Origin: Rouxiella chamberiensis
GTDB lineage: Bacteria; Pseudomonadota; Gammaproteobacteria; Enterobacterales; Enterobacteriaceae
Direction: 5' to 3'
Assembly (NCBI RefSeq): GCF_026967475.1
Contig: NZ_CP114058.1
Coordinates: forward strand, 2,666,001-2,730,000
Length of the DNA stretch: 64,000 nucleotides
The position numbers were made by a program, and so were the translations under genes. The notes under the pieces were generated by a model. The model saw only the letters and a list, made by a program, of their open reading frames with translations, was not told where the DNA came from and did not search any database. Numbering within the stretch: the first letter of the stretch is position 1; every line of letters begins with the position of its first letter. Shown here one piece after another: positions 21,147 to 29,992 of the stretch.

Positions 21147-22042
21147 TTAGTTGGTTTTCCCAGATTGACGCCCGGTGCCGGCAGCATGTTGCCTTCGAGG
21201 TTCCATTTTTTCATGATGAGCGCGTAGGTGCCGTTATCAAACAACTCCTGCAGCGCCTCCAGCAGTACCTTGCCGATTTGCGAATCTTTCGGCACGACGG
21301 CTCCCTGGAAGATGTCATTGAAACCGTTGGATTTACCTGCGCCCGCCAGCGTCAGCTGACCGTTGGACTGTTCGATAAAGTAAGACAGCGGCGCCTGGGA
21401 AGAGAAGAACGCGTCGGAACGTTTGGAGCGCACGGCCAGAATCGAGGTCGGCTGATCGGTAAAGGATTGCACGGTGATCGCCGGTTTTCCGGCCTTCACA
21501 CACTCTTCGGACTGCTGCTTGATAACTTTTTCGGCGGAGCCGGCGGCCATTACGGCGATACGCAGCCCGCAGGTGTCCGTCAGTGACTGAATATTTTTAG
21601 GATTACCGTTCGGTACGGCAAAGGCGACGTACTCTTTGACGTAATCGATGAAGTCATTTTTCGCCTGACGTTCAGGGTAGTCGCCGATAGGCCCGAAGCC
21701 CATCTGATAGCGGCCCGAAGAGATGCCGGTGAGAATGCCGGACAAGCCGCTGACGGAGGCGTGTTCTACCTTGACATCCAGCAGTTGACCCAGCGCCTTG
21801 GTTAAATCGGCGCTCGCACCATCAATGCCGTGGGTGCCGGTCACGATTTCATACGGAGGAAAAGAGCCGTTGTTGACAGAGGTAATGACACCGGACTTCT
21901 GGATATCGGCGGGTAATTTGGCATGCAGTGCCGGATCGGCTTTCAGAACCGGAATAGAAACACTTTCGGCCGCAAAGGCATTGAGGGAAAGTAATGCAGT
22001 GGACAAGAGAGCAGCACGACGAAATTGTTTAAGCATCATCAT
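21143..22042 (-). CDS. Polar amino-acid ABC transporter periplasmic binding protein
   Basis: Family-3 solute-binding protein, 299 residues, with a signal peptide (MMMLKQFRRAALLSTALLSL then NAFA). It shows the type II fold landmarks: INNGSFPPYE-like entry (VITSVNNGSFPPYEIV), GIDGASADLTKALGQLLDV, GFGPIGDYPERQ and SLTDTCGLRIAVMAAGSAE. It begins the transporter unit; the amidase and decarboxylase-like genes upstream are on the same strand, so the ligand may be related to their substrate. That link is inference from context only. Confidence 0.9.
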   Translation of the reverse strand: MMMLKQFRRAALLSTALLSLNAFAAESVSIPVLKADPALHAKLPADIQKSGVITSVNNGSFPPYEIVTGTHGIDGASADLTKALGQLLDVKVEHASVSGLSGILTGISSGRYQMGFGPIGDYPERQAKNDFIDYVKEYVAFAVPNGNPKNIQSLTDTCGLRIAVMAAGSAEKVIKQQSEECVKAGKPAITVQSFTDQPTSILAVRSKRSDAFFSSQAPLSYFIEQSNGQLTLAGAGKSNGFNDIFQGAVVPKDSQIGKVLLEALQELFDNGTYALIMKKWNLEGNMLPAPGVNLGKPTK

Positions 22043-22351
22043 AATTCCTGTGTAATTGGACGCTACCCGCTATCTTTCATCGTGCAGACGCTATCTGTCG
22101 CCGTTTGCACCATGAGAACAGGGATATCGGTGTTGTGAATGTTGTGAATGTCTTTTTATTGGCACCTTCCGTGGTGCAGATGTCCCGAACGCCTTTGATT
22201 TTTAAGCCACTATTTCCGGCGCTGAAATAGCGGTTGCTTCGCAGCGCTCCCTGGTGCGGGTTCGCGCTTTTACTGCGCCGACGCTCGTGCCGCCTGATTT
22301 CACGTTAGGTTGACGGAAAATCAGGCGACCTCCGAGTGCCGGTTGACGCTA
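22043..22351. other. Intergenic region between amidase and binding-protein genes
   Basis: 309 bases without a gene. It holds a tandem repeat of GTTGTGAAT near 22131-22149, a GCACC/GGTGC stem near 22161, and a perfect 10-bp inverted repeat CGCCTGATTT / AAATCAGGCG (22291-22300 and 22318-22327) just past the amidase stop, which may end that transcript. The transporter operon probably has its own promoter here. Confidence 0.4.
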
Positions 22352-23140
22352 TTAACGCAACTGCGGCACGCCGAAGCAGCGATTTTCCAGAACGGGCAGC
22401 GCCTTGCGGGCGTAGGCCAGACGTTCTCTATCGATGTCGGCAAACACCAGCGCCGGCGCTTCTGCGGCGCGGGCAATAGCCACACCCAGCGGATCGACGA
22501 CCATGCTGTTGCCAATATTGCGCTCGCCACATTCGCCAACCGCCACGATATAGCTGGTGTTTTCCAGCGCACGCGCGGTGACCAGCACTTCCCAGTGCAT
22601 CTCTTTCAGTGGACCTTTCACCCAGGCGGCCGGCAGCACCAGCACTTCGGCCCCATCGAGAACCAGACGACGCGCCAGCTCGGGGAAACGCACGTCATAG
22701 CAGGTCATCAACCCGACCTTATAACCGGCGACCTCAACGAGTGGAGGCACTTCGGTGCCCGGCGTCACGTTTTTGGACTCTTTGTTGGCAAAGGCATCGT
22801 ACAGGTGAAGCTTGCGATATTCCGAAATAATTTCGCCATTACGGATAGAAATCAACACGTTCCATGCACGACCGTCGGGCGCTGGCGTGTGGATGCTCAT
22901 CATGGTGGTCAGTTGATTGCCCTTGCTGGCAGCTATCAGTTTGCTGACAAACGGACCATCAAGCGGTTGCGCCGCTTTCAGAACCAGATCCGGATCGGTG
23001 ATATCACGCGCCAGAATGCCTTCCGGCAACACCAGCAGATCGGCACCGGCTTCGAGCGATTTGCTCATCAGCGAAAGACAGGTTTCGACATTCTCTTCCC
23101 ACTGACGGGATACGGCAAACTGACCCATTGCAACTTTCAT
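22352..23140 (-). CDS. ybeM: Carbon-nitrogen hydrolase, YbeM type
   Basis: Nitrilase-superfamily amidase, 262 residues from the ATG at 23140 (MKVAMGQFAV), the family start. The catalytic triad is visible: Glu40 (VLPEG), Lys110 (YRKLHLYDAF) and Cys147 (LMTCYDVRFPE). Relatives hydrolyse deaminated glutathione or related omega-amides. In E. coli B, ybeM lies between tatE and cspE/crcB, so its place here is ancestral and the transporter genes may be an insertion around it. Exact substrate is unknown. Confidence 0.9.
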   Translation of the reverse strand: MKVAMGQFAVSRQWEENVETCLSLMSKSLEAGADLLVLPEGILARDITDPDLVLKAAQPLDGPFVSKLIAASKGNQLTTMMSIHTPAPDGRAWNVLISIRNGEIISEYRKLHLYDAFANKESKNVTPGTEVPPLVEVAGYKVGLMTCYDVRFPELARRLVLDGAEVLVLPAAWVKGPLKEMHWEVLVTARALENTSYIVAVGECGERNIGNSMVVDPLGVAIARAAEAPALVFADIDRERLAYARKALPVLENRCFGVPQLR

Positions 23141-23215
23141 GTTCACTCCAGAAGCCTTGTACGGCCTGTAAGGGAGATGCCGCGAGGACGAATCGGCCCC
23201 GCGCGTCATCCGATG

Positions 23216-24172
23216 TTATTTGGCGTAGGCCGGGAAAAGATCGGCGGGCGTCAGGCGCTCGCTCGTGATTTTCTGCGCGTACAGCTCATTGGCGAAGTCG
23301 GCAATCATCTTCTCGTTCTTTTCGAACCCGTTGTCATTCCAGTCAACCGGCAGATCCACCACGGTACGGCGAATATCGTCCAGCAGCCACGGCGTGGTGT
23401 CGGCGTACTTGACGCGCTTGTCCATCCATACCTGATAGGACTTGTCGATAATCTCGCTGAGCGCGGCGGCCAGCCACGGATGCTCGGCGGCCACGTCGGC
23501 CTTGATGGCCAGAATATGCATGCCCGGCACGTAGCCAACGCGGTTGAAATACTCCAGTTCGGACTGACGGAAATCAGGCTGCAACTGGCGGAAACCGGAG
23601 CCCGGCTTGAAGAAACCTTCCGGCATGAACGGAGTGAAAATCGCGTCCAGCCAGCCCTCTTTCAGCAGTTCCATCATTGGGCGTTCGCCCGGACAGGCTT
23701 CGATGCGCCCTTCGCGGCCAAACCCGTTAAGGCGGTCGACAATCGGATGCGCCTCGGTCAGGCGACCGGCGTACCAGTAAGCATCGTCGATACCCACGCC
23801 GTCGACGCTCAGCACTGTGCGGGTCCAGGTATTGCCGGAATCCTGCCAGCCGGTAACGCCGATGCGCTTGCCCGCCAGTTCGGAAATTTTGGTCAACGGG
23901 CTGTCTTCGCGGGTAATGATGCAGCGTTGACGAAAACCGCGCATCAGAAAGTGCGGCACCGCAAAGACGTCATCTTCACCCTTGGCGCGGCCCTGTGCGT
24001 AGCGGCTGAACGAGATTTCGGCGGCGTCGTACTTGTCGCTGGTGCCTAAATCGCCGACCAGTGTGCCCACGCGGTCAATCTCGAGATTGAAACCTTCAGG
24101 TTTGATATCGCCCAACGCCAGCGGCGTAAAATAATCCCAGTCACGCACGGCCAGCCTGATAGTAATCGCCAC
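23216..24172 (-). CDS. 4,5-dihydroxyphthalate decarboxylase-like / substrate-binding-fold protein
   Basis: Cytoplasmic-looking protein of 318 residues with no signal peptide, starting MAITIRLAVRDWDYFTPLAL. It has the periplasmic-binding-protein-like fold of the family annotated as 4,5-dihydroxyphthalate decarboxylase (DYFTPLALGDIKPEGFNLEI, RCIITREDSPLTKISELAGKRIGV, HPIVDRLNGFGREGRIEACPGERP, PWLLDDIRRTV). The family name comes from one phthalate pathway; members in other clusters are often not proven decarboxylases. It heads the leftward cluster and is divergent from a MocR-type regulator. Confidence 0.75.
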   Translation of the reverse strand: MAITIRLAVRDWDYFTPLALGDIKPEGFNLEIDRVGTLVGDLGTSDKYDAAEISFSRYAQGRAKGEDDVFAVPHFLMRGFRQRCIITREDSPLTKISELAGKRIGVTGWQDSGNTWTRTVLSVDGVGIDDAYWYAGRLTEAHPIVDRLNGFGREGRIEACPGERPMMELLKEGWLDAIFTPFMPEGFFKPGSGFRQLQPDFRQSELEYFNRVGYVPGMHILAIKADVAAEHPWLAAALSEIIDKSYQVWMDKRVKYADTTPWLLDDIRRTVVDLPVDWNDNGFEKNEKMIADFANELYAQKITSERLTPADLFPAYAK

Positions 24173-24284
24173 GTTTTTCCCCTTATGTCTGCAAATTTGC
24201 TGAATTTAAATGAGAGAATATCAATATGCCTGTCTGAGCGGAGTCTGAGCACATGGGTGTAATGTGATTATTTTATCGCCTCCG

Positions 24285-24313
24285 TTGACTAAGTTTGATA
24301 CTAATAGCATAAA
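24285..24313 (+). promoter_or_regulatory. Candidate sigma-70 promoter of the MocR regulator
   Basis: TTGACT (24285-24290) and CATAAA (24308-24313) are 17 bases apart, 44 bases before the regulator start. The 184-base divergent gap likely also holds the leftward promoter and the regulator's own operator. Confidence 0.45.
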
Positions 24314-24356
24314 TTAATATGTACAATAGAATCTTTGTTACTGAACAAAAGGTGAT

Positions 24357-25704
24357 TTGATGGGTGAAAGTCTTAAGGAAAAAACGCTCGATGCAGAATG
24401 GTTTGCGCAGCATTTGCAGGACCGCTCCATGCGCGGCATTGCCATTGAAACGGCTGCGCTGATTCGCTCGGGCGTTATCGAGATTGGCACCCCTCTCCCT
24501 TCCGTGCGCGACCTGGCGCAGTCCCTCGGCGTCAGTCCGGCCACCGTTTCTGCCGCCTGGGGCCAGTTGCGCCGCCAGAAAGTCATCGCCGGACGCGGCC
24601 GCAACGGCGTGTGGGTCTGCGGCGATACCCTGTCGCCTCGCCCTGCACGTTTCGAGAAGATAGGCAATTTTGGCGACCATATCATCGCCGATATGACGCT
24701 GGCTTCGCCCGATCCCGAACTGTTGCCCCGTCTTAATCAGGCGCTGCTCAGCAGCGTTGAAGCGGATAATCTCAACAGCTATCAGCGCGAAGCGATATCG
24801 CAGGTATTGCTCGATGCCGTAAAACCGAGCTGGCCCTATGAAGCCGACGCATTCATGGCGGCCGATGGCGGTTTCGATGCCATGAATCTGTCGTTGCAAA
24901 CCCTGATTATGCAGGGGTCAGTGGTGGCGATTGAGGATCCGACCGCCACGCGCCTGCTGGACATGCTCGATAACATTGGCGCGCAGGTTATTGCCGTGAA
25001 ATGCGATGAATTCGGGCCGACCCCCGAGTCGCTGCAGGCGGCGCTCAATAAAAACCCGGCCGCGTTTATCTATCAGCCGCGCACCCATTCGCACTGTGGC
25101 CATATCGTCAGTGTGCAAAGAATGGCGGAAATGGCCGAGATACTGCATACCAGCCAGGCGTTGATCATCGAAGACGACGGAATTGGCGAGCTGGCGAGCA
25201 CCGCGCCGCTCAGTCTCGGGCAATTCTTACCCAAAAGAACGGTGCACGTGCGCTCCTATTCCAAGGCTTACGGCCCCGATCTGCGCATGGCGGTTATCTC
25301 CGGCTCTCACGATTTAATCAAGCAGATCAAGTCGTTTCGCAACTTTGGCGCAGGGTGGTCCAGCCGAATCCTGCAACACGCGCTGGCGTGGCTCATCAAG
25401 GATCCGGTCACCCAGGAAGGCATTCACGAGGCGCGCAAAGTCTACGCCGCACGACGTCAGGCGCTGGTCGATGCGCTGGCCGGTTCGCGGCATTGCCCTG
25501 CCGCCCCGCGACGGGCTTTCCGTATTGATCCCCGTGCCTTCCGAGCAGTTTGCGCTGGTGACTCTTGCCGCGCGCGGTATCGCCGTCTTGCCGGGCGAGC
25601 GCAGCCGCATTGGTCCTGGACAGTTTATCCGCGCCAGTACCAGCCTGATGCGCCTTGAGCAGGTAGATACCATTGCCGATGCCATTGTTCTGGCAATGGG
25701 ATGA
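24357..25704 (+). CDS. MocR/PdxR-type GntR-family transcription regulator (frameshifted)
   Basis: Regulator with an N-terminal GntR winged helix (residues about 20-85: IAALIRSGVIEIGTPLPSVRDLAQSLGVSPATVSAAWGQL in essence) joined to an aminotransferase fold-I domain. The PLP-lysine candidate is Lys303 (RSYSKAYGPDLRM). The frame is broken at 25482-25486: GGTTC should be GTTC on the plus strand, which continues as ALAVRGIALPPRDGLSV to a TGA at 25702-25704. Restored length is about 448. It is divergent from the decarboxylase-like/amidase/ABC cluster and is its probable regulator, with a PLP-amine or amino-acid-like effector; that is inference. Confidence 0.88.
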
Positions 25705-25763
25705 ACGTCAATGCCTCTACCCAGCGGAAAATTATTTCGGTAATATGACCCACGAATTGACAA

Positions 25764-25826
25764 GCAGCAGGAGATGACATTCCTCCATAACCGCCTTTAC
25801 CGGCTAATGATGTCTACGCAATCTCA
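25764..25826 (+). promoter_or_regulatory. Fluoride riboswitch (crcB motif)
   Basis: The sequence from GGAGATGACATTCCTCC (25770-25786) through ATAACCGCC, TTTACCGGCTAATGATG and TCTACG follows the crcB RNA motif: the first helix, the conserved ACCGCC/GGCTAATGA pseudoknot elements and the CTACG strand are in order. It lies about 70 bases before crcB, the fluoride exporter gene, which is the usual target. Fluoride would be expected to switch crcB on. Confidence 0.88.
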
Positions 25827-25892
25827 TCGAGAGGTTCGTAGCATGACGCCGGAACCTTTCTGAACATTCACCTCATTTTATGAAAGGCACTT

Positions 25893-26276
25893 ATGTTTGC
25901 TACTTTTTTAGCCGTATTGATTGGCGGCGGTGTGGGCAGTGTTGCACGTTGGTATATCAGCCTCAAACTCAATCCGACCACCTCGCTGGTGCCGCTCGGC
26001 ACCCTGGCCGTCAATCTGGCCGGGGCGTTTATTATCGGCGTGGTGATTGCGATGTTTAACCGCATGACGCAGTGGGACCCGGTATGGAAGATGCTGTTAA
26101 CCACCGGTTTTTGTGGCGGCATGACCACTTTCTCGACCTTTTCGCTCGAAGTGGTGTATATGCTGCAAGAGGGGCGTTTCGGCGCGGCCTTGCTGAATAT
26201 TGCGCTGAATCTGCTTGGCTCGATCACCCTGACCCTGCTGGGTTTCATGCTGGTCAGCTGGTACAGCGGCCACTAG
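25893..26276 (+). CDS. crcB: Fluoride channel CrcB (Fluc)
   Basis: Small membrane protein of 127 residues, the E. coli length, that exports fluoride as a dual-topology dimer. Signature features: [13 protein letters not shown] near the start, [15 protein letters not shown] with the pore Asn, and [18 protein letters not shown] with the Phe-box residues and the sodium-site TTFS segment. Four membrane helices are evident. A fluoride riboswitch precedes it. Confidence 0.97.
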   Translation: MFATFLAVLIGGGVGSVARWYISLKLNPTTSLVPLGTLAVNLAGAFIIGVVIAMFNRMTQWDPVWKMLLTTGFCGGMTTFSTFSLEVVYMLQEGRFGAALLNIALNLLGSITLTLLGFMLVSWYSGH

Positions 26277-26407
26277 CGCGATGAACAATTAAGTCTTTTT
26301 ACGCCGTCGTCGCGATTATTTGCTGGTGATTTAATGTTCTCTTAACCTTTCGCAAGAATACTTGTCTCAGTGTCATTGGGCACATTGAATAATCTTTGAG
26401 GCGAGAC

Positions 26408-26512
26408 ATGTTTTCATTACCTACTACCACCAGCGAAATCGCGACTTCTGTTTTATGCCTGGCTATTGTCGTGAGTTTTTTCACCAGTATTTTTCATAAA
26501 ACAGCAAGGTAG
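26408..26512 (+). CDS. Putative small membrane protein, 34 residues
   Basis: An ATG at 26408 follows GAGGCGAG at good spacing and encodes MFSLPTTTSEIATS, then a single hydrophobic segment (VLCLAIVVSFFTSIF) and a short basic tail (HKTAR) ending at TAG 26510-26512. A hairpin with a T-rich tail lies 46 bases downstream. The whole looks like a self-contained small-protein gene in an otherwise empty 459-base gap. I do not recognise a family; homologues would be needed to prove translation. Confidence 0.45.
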   Translation: MFSLPTTTSEIATSVLCLAIVVSFFTSIFHKTAR

Positions 26513-26558
26513 TCTCCTCCCCGGCGTGATAACTTCCCTGCGCGGCGAGCAAAAGAAA

Positions 26559-26586
26559 GTGGCTGTCAATCGACGGCCGCTCTTTT
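26559..26586 (+). terminator. Intrinsic terminator after the 34-codon reading frame
   Basis: GTGGCTGTC (26559-26567) pairs with GACGGCCGC (26572-26580) allowing two G-U pairs, followed by TCTTTTT. Confidence 0.65.
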
Positions 26587-26735
26587 TGCACCATTTATAA
26601 TACAAATATTTACCTTACCGTCACTATTCCCTATAATTGAGAATGAGCGTTCACATTTCTTATCTCAAGCCATTCCTCTTTCTACTACGCGGTTAATTTG
26701 AGACAAGAAGATTACACAACTTGTCAGGTGCCTCT

Positions 26736-27395
26736 ATGCATCCCGCTAACCAAACAAAAGACCAACGCGTTTGTGCCCGCCGGGACCAGATCGTCGCCGC
26801 TTCACGACTTTGTTTTCGCAAGCACGGATTCCACGGCGCAGGCATGGCAGAAATTGCCAAGATGTCGCAGCTTAGCGTGGGCCAAATCTACCGTTATTTC
26901 GTAAACAAAGACGCCATCATTGAAGAGATCGTGCGACGTATCGTGTTCAAGAAGATTCAGATCATGACCGGCGGCGCGCACAACCTCAAACAGATGGCCA
27001 GTAATCTGGCGTTTCGCGTTATCGGTGCGCAAAACGTCGATCACAGCCAGTTTGACTGTCCCGAACTCAGCCCCGAACAGAATGAAATCGACCATGCCCT
27101 AATGCTGGAAGTGACCGCCGAGGCGACGCGAAATCCGGTAGTCGAGAAAATTCTGCGTGATGCCGAATCAAAACTGTTCAACGAAGCCAAGGCGATGATG
27201 ATCCCCTATTATCCCGACATGCCCGAATCCGAGCTGACGGCGCGTCTGGAACTTATGGCTGTACTGTGTGAAGGCACGGCTTTTCGCCGTCTGACGCATA
27301 ACCACGCCGATCCGGAAATACTTAAAGCGGTTTATAACGAAGTGTTTAACCGCGTTTTCAACGATTACCTTCCTCCCAACACAGCGGAAAATTAA
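26736..27395 (+). CDS. TetR-family transcription regulator
   Basis: 219-residue regulator. The N-terminal helix-turn-helix is clear (ARRDQIVAASRLCFRKHGF, then AGMAEIAKMSQLSVGQIYRYF at about residues 35-55), followed by an all-helical ligand domain. The ATG at 26736 follows AGGTG. Its stop overlaps the ATG of the downstream efflux gene by one base, so it probably controls its own operon with that pump. The inducer is unknown. Confidence 0.92.
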   Translation: MHPANQTKDQRVCARRDQIVAASRLCFRKHGFHGAGMAEIAKMSQLSVGQIYRYFVNKDAIIEEIVRRIVFKKIQIMTGGAHNLKQMASNLAFRVIGAQNVDHSQFDCPELSPEQNEIDHALMLEVTAEATRNPVVEKILRDAESKLFNEAKAMMIPYYPDMPESELTARLELMAVLCEGTAFRRLTHNHADPEILKAVYNEVFNRVFNDYLPPNTAEN

Positions 27396-28594
27396 TGAGC
27401 GACCATTTAGTAAAGAAGCGCCTGGGCTATGCCCTGGTTTTAGGTTCACTGGCAGCACTTGGACCTCTCTGTACGGATCTTTATCTTCCAGCCCTGCCGA
27501 CTCTGGCACATGAACTAGATACCAATACCGCCACCAGCCAGCTGAGTCTGACCGCAGGGCTGCTCGGGCTGGGCGCAGGTCAGCTGCTGTTCGGCCCGCT
27601 CAGTGACCGCTTCGGCAGAATGCGTCCTCTGCTGCTTTCCCTGATTCTCCTGCTGGCCGCCTCTGTCTGGTGTGCGCTGGCAACCTCCATCGATCAGCTT
27701 ATCGTCGCGCGTCTGTTGCAGGGTATCGCCGGTGCGGGCGGTGCCGTTCTGTCTCGTGCCGTCGCGCGTGACCTTTACAGCGGCCATGACCTGACCAAGT
27801 TCTTTGCGCTGCTTATGCTGGTCAACGGGCTGGCGCCGATAGTCGCCCCTGTACTTGGCGGAGGTCTGCTGACCTTCCTGAGCTGGCGGGGCATCTTTGG
27901 CGCGTTGGCGACCATTTCCGTCATGCTGTTTATCTTTGCTTCGGCCAAGCTGCACGAAACGCTTCCCGCCGAGCGACGTTCAACGGGCGGTGCCGTCGCG
28001 ATGCTCAAATCCCTGGGGATGCTGCTGCGCGAGCGCCAGTTCATGGGCCTTTGTCTGACGCAGGGCTTTATCATGGCCGGCATGTTCGCCTATATCGGTG
28101 CCTCGCCGTTTGTCTTGCAGCAGATTTATAACCTGAGTCCGGTGACCTTCAGCCTGTGCTTCGCCATCAATGGCATGGGTCTGGTGTTCGCCGCGCAGGT
28201 GTCGACGCGCCTCGCCGTCTTGTGGGGAGAATTGATGATGGTGAAAATCGGCCTGAGCATTGCCGCCGTTGCGTCGGTGATTCTGGTGATTGCGGGCGCC
28301 ATGCACGCGCCGCTAGTGGCGTTGCTGGTGCCGCTGTTCTTCTCGATTATCAATATCGGGATTATCGGGCCGAACGCCGGATCGCTTGCGATGCAGAGTC
28401 AGGGACGTAACGCGGGTAGCGCATCGGCCCTGCTTGGCGTGTTCATGTTTGCGCTGGGCGCGACGGCCGTGCCATTGACCGGTATCGGCGGCACCTCTGC
28501 GCTGTCGATGGGCTTGACCATCTGTGGCTGCTTCTTCATTGCCATCATGATGTTTGTCTTCCTCGCCCGCCCCACCTTCGCCAGCAAGCGCTAA
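27395..28594 (+). CDS. Bcr/CflA-family drug efflux MFS transporter
   Basis: Twelve-helix major facilitator of 399 residues. It opens with the DHA1 Bcr/CflA pattern (LVLGSLAALGPLCTDLYLPALPTL), has motif A as GPLSDRFGRMRPLLL and motif C-like GLAPIVAPVLGGGLL. Known relatives export bicyclomycin, chloramphenicol or sulfonamides. It is coupled to the TetR-type gene upstream (shared A of TAATG) and followed by a bidirectional terminator. Confidence 0.92.
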   Translation: MSDHLVKKRLGYALVLGSLAALGPLCTDLYLPALPTLAHELDTNTATSQLSLTAGLLGLGAGQLLFGPLSDRFGRMRPLLLSLILLLAASVWCALATSIDQLIVARLLQGIAGAGGAVLSRAVARDLYSGHDLTKFFALLMLVNGLAPIVAPVLGGGLLTFLSWRGIFGALATISVMLFIFASAKLHETLPAERRSTGGAVAMLKSLGMLLRERQFMGLCLTQGFIMAGMFAYIGASPFVLQQIYNLSPVTFSLCFAINGMGLVFAAQVSTRLAVLWGELMMVKIGLSIAAVASVILVIAGAMHAPLVALLVPLFFSIINIGIIGPNAGSLAMQSQGRNAGSASALLGVFMFALGATAVPLTGIGGTSALSMGLTICGCFFIAIMMFVFLARPTFASKR

Positions 28595-28619
28595 GCCTTA
28601 CACGCACGACATTCAGGCA

Positions 28620-28646
28620 AAAAAACCCGCATCGGCGGGTTTTTCA
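28620..28646. terminator. Bidirectional terminator between the efflux gene and cspE
   Basis: AAAAACCCGC / GCGGGTTTTT around ATCG; symmetric A and T tracts make it functional for both convergent genes. Confidence 0.88.
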
Positions 28647-28660
28647 TAAATCGGCTAAAG

Positions 28661-28870
28661 TTAGATAGCGACAACGTTAGCAGCCGACGGGCCTTTGGCA
28701 CCACTGGTGATTTCGAACTCTACACGCTGACCTTCAGCGAGGGTTTTAAAACCTTGGCTCGCGATCGCAGAGAAGTGAACGAAAACATCTTTGCTGCCAT
28801 CTTCAGGGGTAATGAAACCAAAACCTTTCGATTCATTGAACCACTTAACGCTACCTTTAATCTTAGACAT
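28661..28870 (-). CDS. cspE: Cold-shock-like RNA chaperone CspE
   Basis: 69-residue cold-shock-domain protein with both RNA-binding motifs, KGFGFI (RNP1) and VFVHFSAI (RNP2). It starts [19 protein letters not shown] and ends AANVVAI; CspE/CspC of E. coli are nearly identical. Linkage with crcB, as in E. coli, supports cspE. It melts RNA secondary structure and has antitermination activity in the characterised homologue. Confidence 0.95.
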   Translation of the reverse strand: MSKIKGSVKWFNESKGFGFITPEDGSKDVFVHFSAIASQGFKTLAEGQRVEFEITSGAKGPSAANVVAI

Positions 28871-29062
28871 CTACTTACCTTAACATGATTGTAAGACACA
28901 AAATGTGTGTCACTGACAGTACAGCAATAGATTCAGTATTTGTCCAGATATCAGGTTACAGAAAGCGATAAAGCTCTCACTCTGCGCCCGTCTTAAAACA
29001 TAAATAGCGTTTAATGTGCCTTTTTCAGCAGCCGAAACTTCTTAAAACGGGGAACCTGATCC
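28871..29062 (-). promoter_or_regulatory. Upstream region of cspE
   Basis: About 190 AT-rich bases between cspE and the next leftward gene. Such length is consistent with a structured 5' leader as in other csp genes, but I see no clear cold-box sequence. Confidence 0.3.
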
Positions 29063-29861
29063 TTAGAAGAAGGAATCGTCGTCGTCGTTATTGTCGCCGC
29101 CAAAGAAGCTGTCATCCGGATCGTTCAGGAAGCCGGAATAGGTGTTGTCCTGACTGTTGTCGTTGCCTGCATTGCTGTCGCTGGCATTGTTGTACACCGG
29201 ATTATCCCAGGCGTTGTCGCCGCTCAGTAACGGATCGGTCGACGGATTAAAGTTCTCGGTCACATTGTTGTCTTCAACGATGTTGACGATTTCCTGTGGC
29301 TGGCTGTGGTGGAACATGCCGGTCAGCATATCGGCCAGCATCACACCGCCCGCCACGCCCGCGGCCGTTTTCAGCGCACCGCCGATAAAACCGGAGCCAA
29401 TCGGCGCAGAGGCCGGCGCCTGCTGGTAGTTGGGCTGCTGCTGATAGTTGGGCTGCTGCTGATAGTTGGGCTGCTGGGGCGCATTGTTGTTCCAGCCGTT
29501 GTTCTGGGTACCCGGAATAGGGCCGCTGCCGGAAGAAGACGGGGTATTCTGTGGCTGACTGCTGCTGCCACCGCCGAAAAGACCGGCCAAAAAGCCCGTG
29601 CTCTGCGGTTTGCTGTTTTGCGCCTGGCTCTGCAACTGGGCGGTTCTGCTGTTGCAGTTCCTGAACCTGCACATTCAGACGCTTGAGTGCCGCTTCCTGA
29701 ATAATCATCGCCTGCGACATATAGTAAGGCGCGGAAGGCTGCTTGCTCACGTATGACTGGATGAGGCGCTCGGCTTCGGCGTCGCGCGGTGCAGTATTGG
29801 ATTCGGCCTGTTGCAGACGGCTGAAAAGCCCTTCAATCAAACGCTGTTCTTCGGAATGCAT
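29063..29861 (-). CDS. DUF2076 domain protein (frameshifted)
   Basis: Family of unknown function, restored length about 265 residues. The N-terminal helical part is typical (MHSEEQRLIEGLFSRLQQAE, DAEAERLIQSYVSKQPSAPYYMSQAMIIQEAALK). The frame breaks at 29642-29646: GGTTC on the plus strand should be GTTC, restoring LQQQNAQLQSQAQNS on the coding strand. Then follow a GFLAGLFGGGSSSQP stretch, a repeat of NYQQQP units (29415-29485), a glycine-rich hydrophobic segment (GGALKTAAGVAGGVMLADML) and a very acidic C terminus ending DDDDSFF. Confidence 0.85.
29418..29478 (-). repeat. Coding tandem repeat, 18-base unit
   Basis: About three and a half copies of an 18-base unit encoding NYQQQP inside the DUF2076 gene. 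Such in-frame repeats can change copy number by slippage without breaking the frame. Confidence 0.8.
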
Positions 29862-29992
29862 GAAATCACCTTCTCACTGTTTGTTCTGGCATGCGAAAGC
29901 ATGACCATGTTGACACTCACACTAATACAAATAGTTTCATCTATGAATTAACTGAGTGTCAACAAATGTGATCGGCGTAAAGAACTGTACGC

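Noticed and set aside
22310..24049. 579-codon open frame on the plus strand opposite the amidase and decarboxylase-like genes
   Set aside because: It is antisense to two well-supported family members, is rich in His/Arg/Gln as expected for a shadow of GC-rich genes, and spans their intergenic gap without a ribosome binding site.
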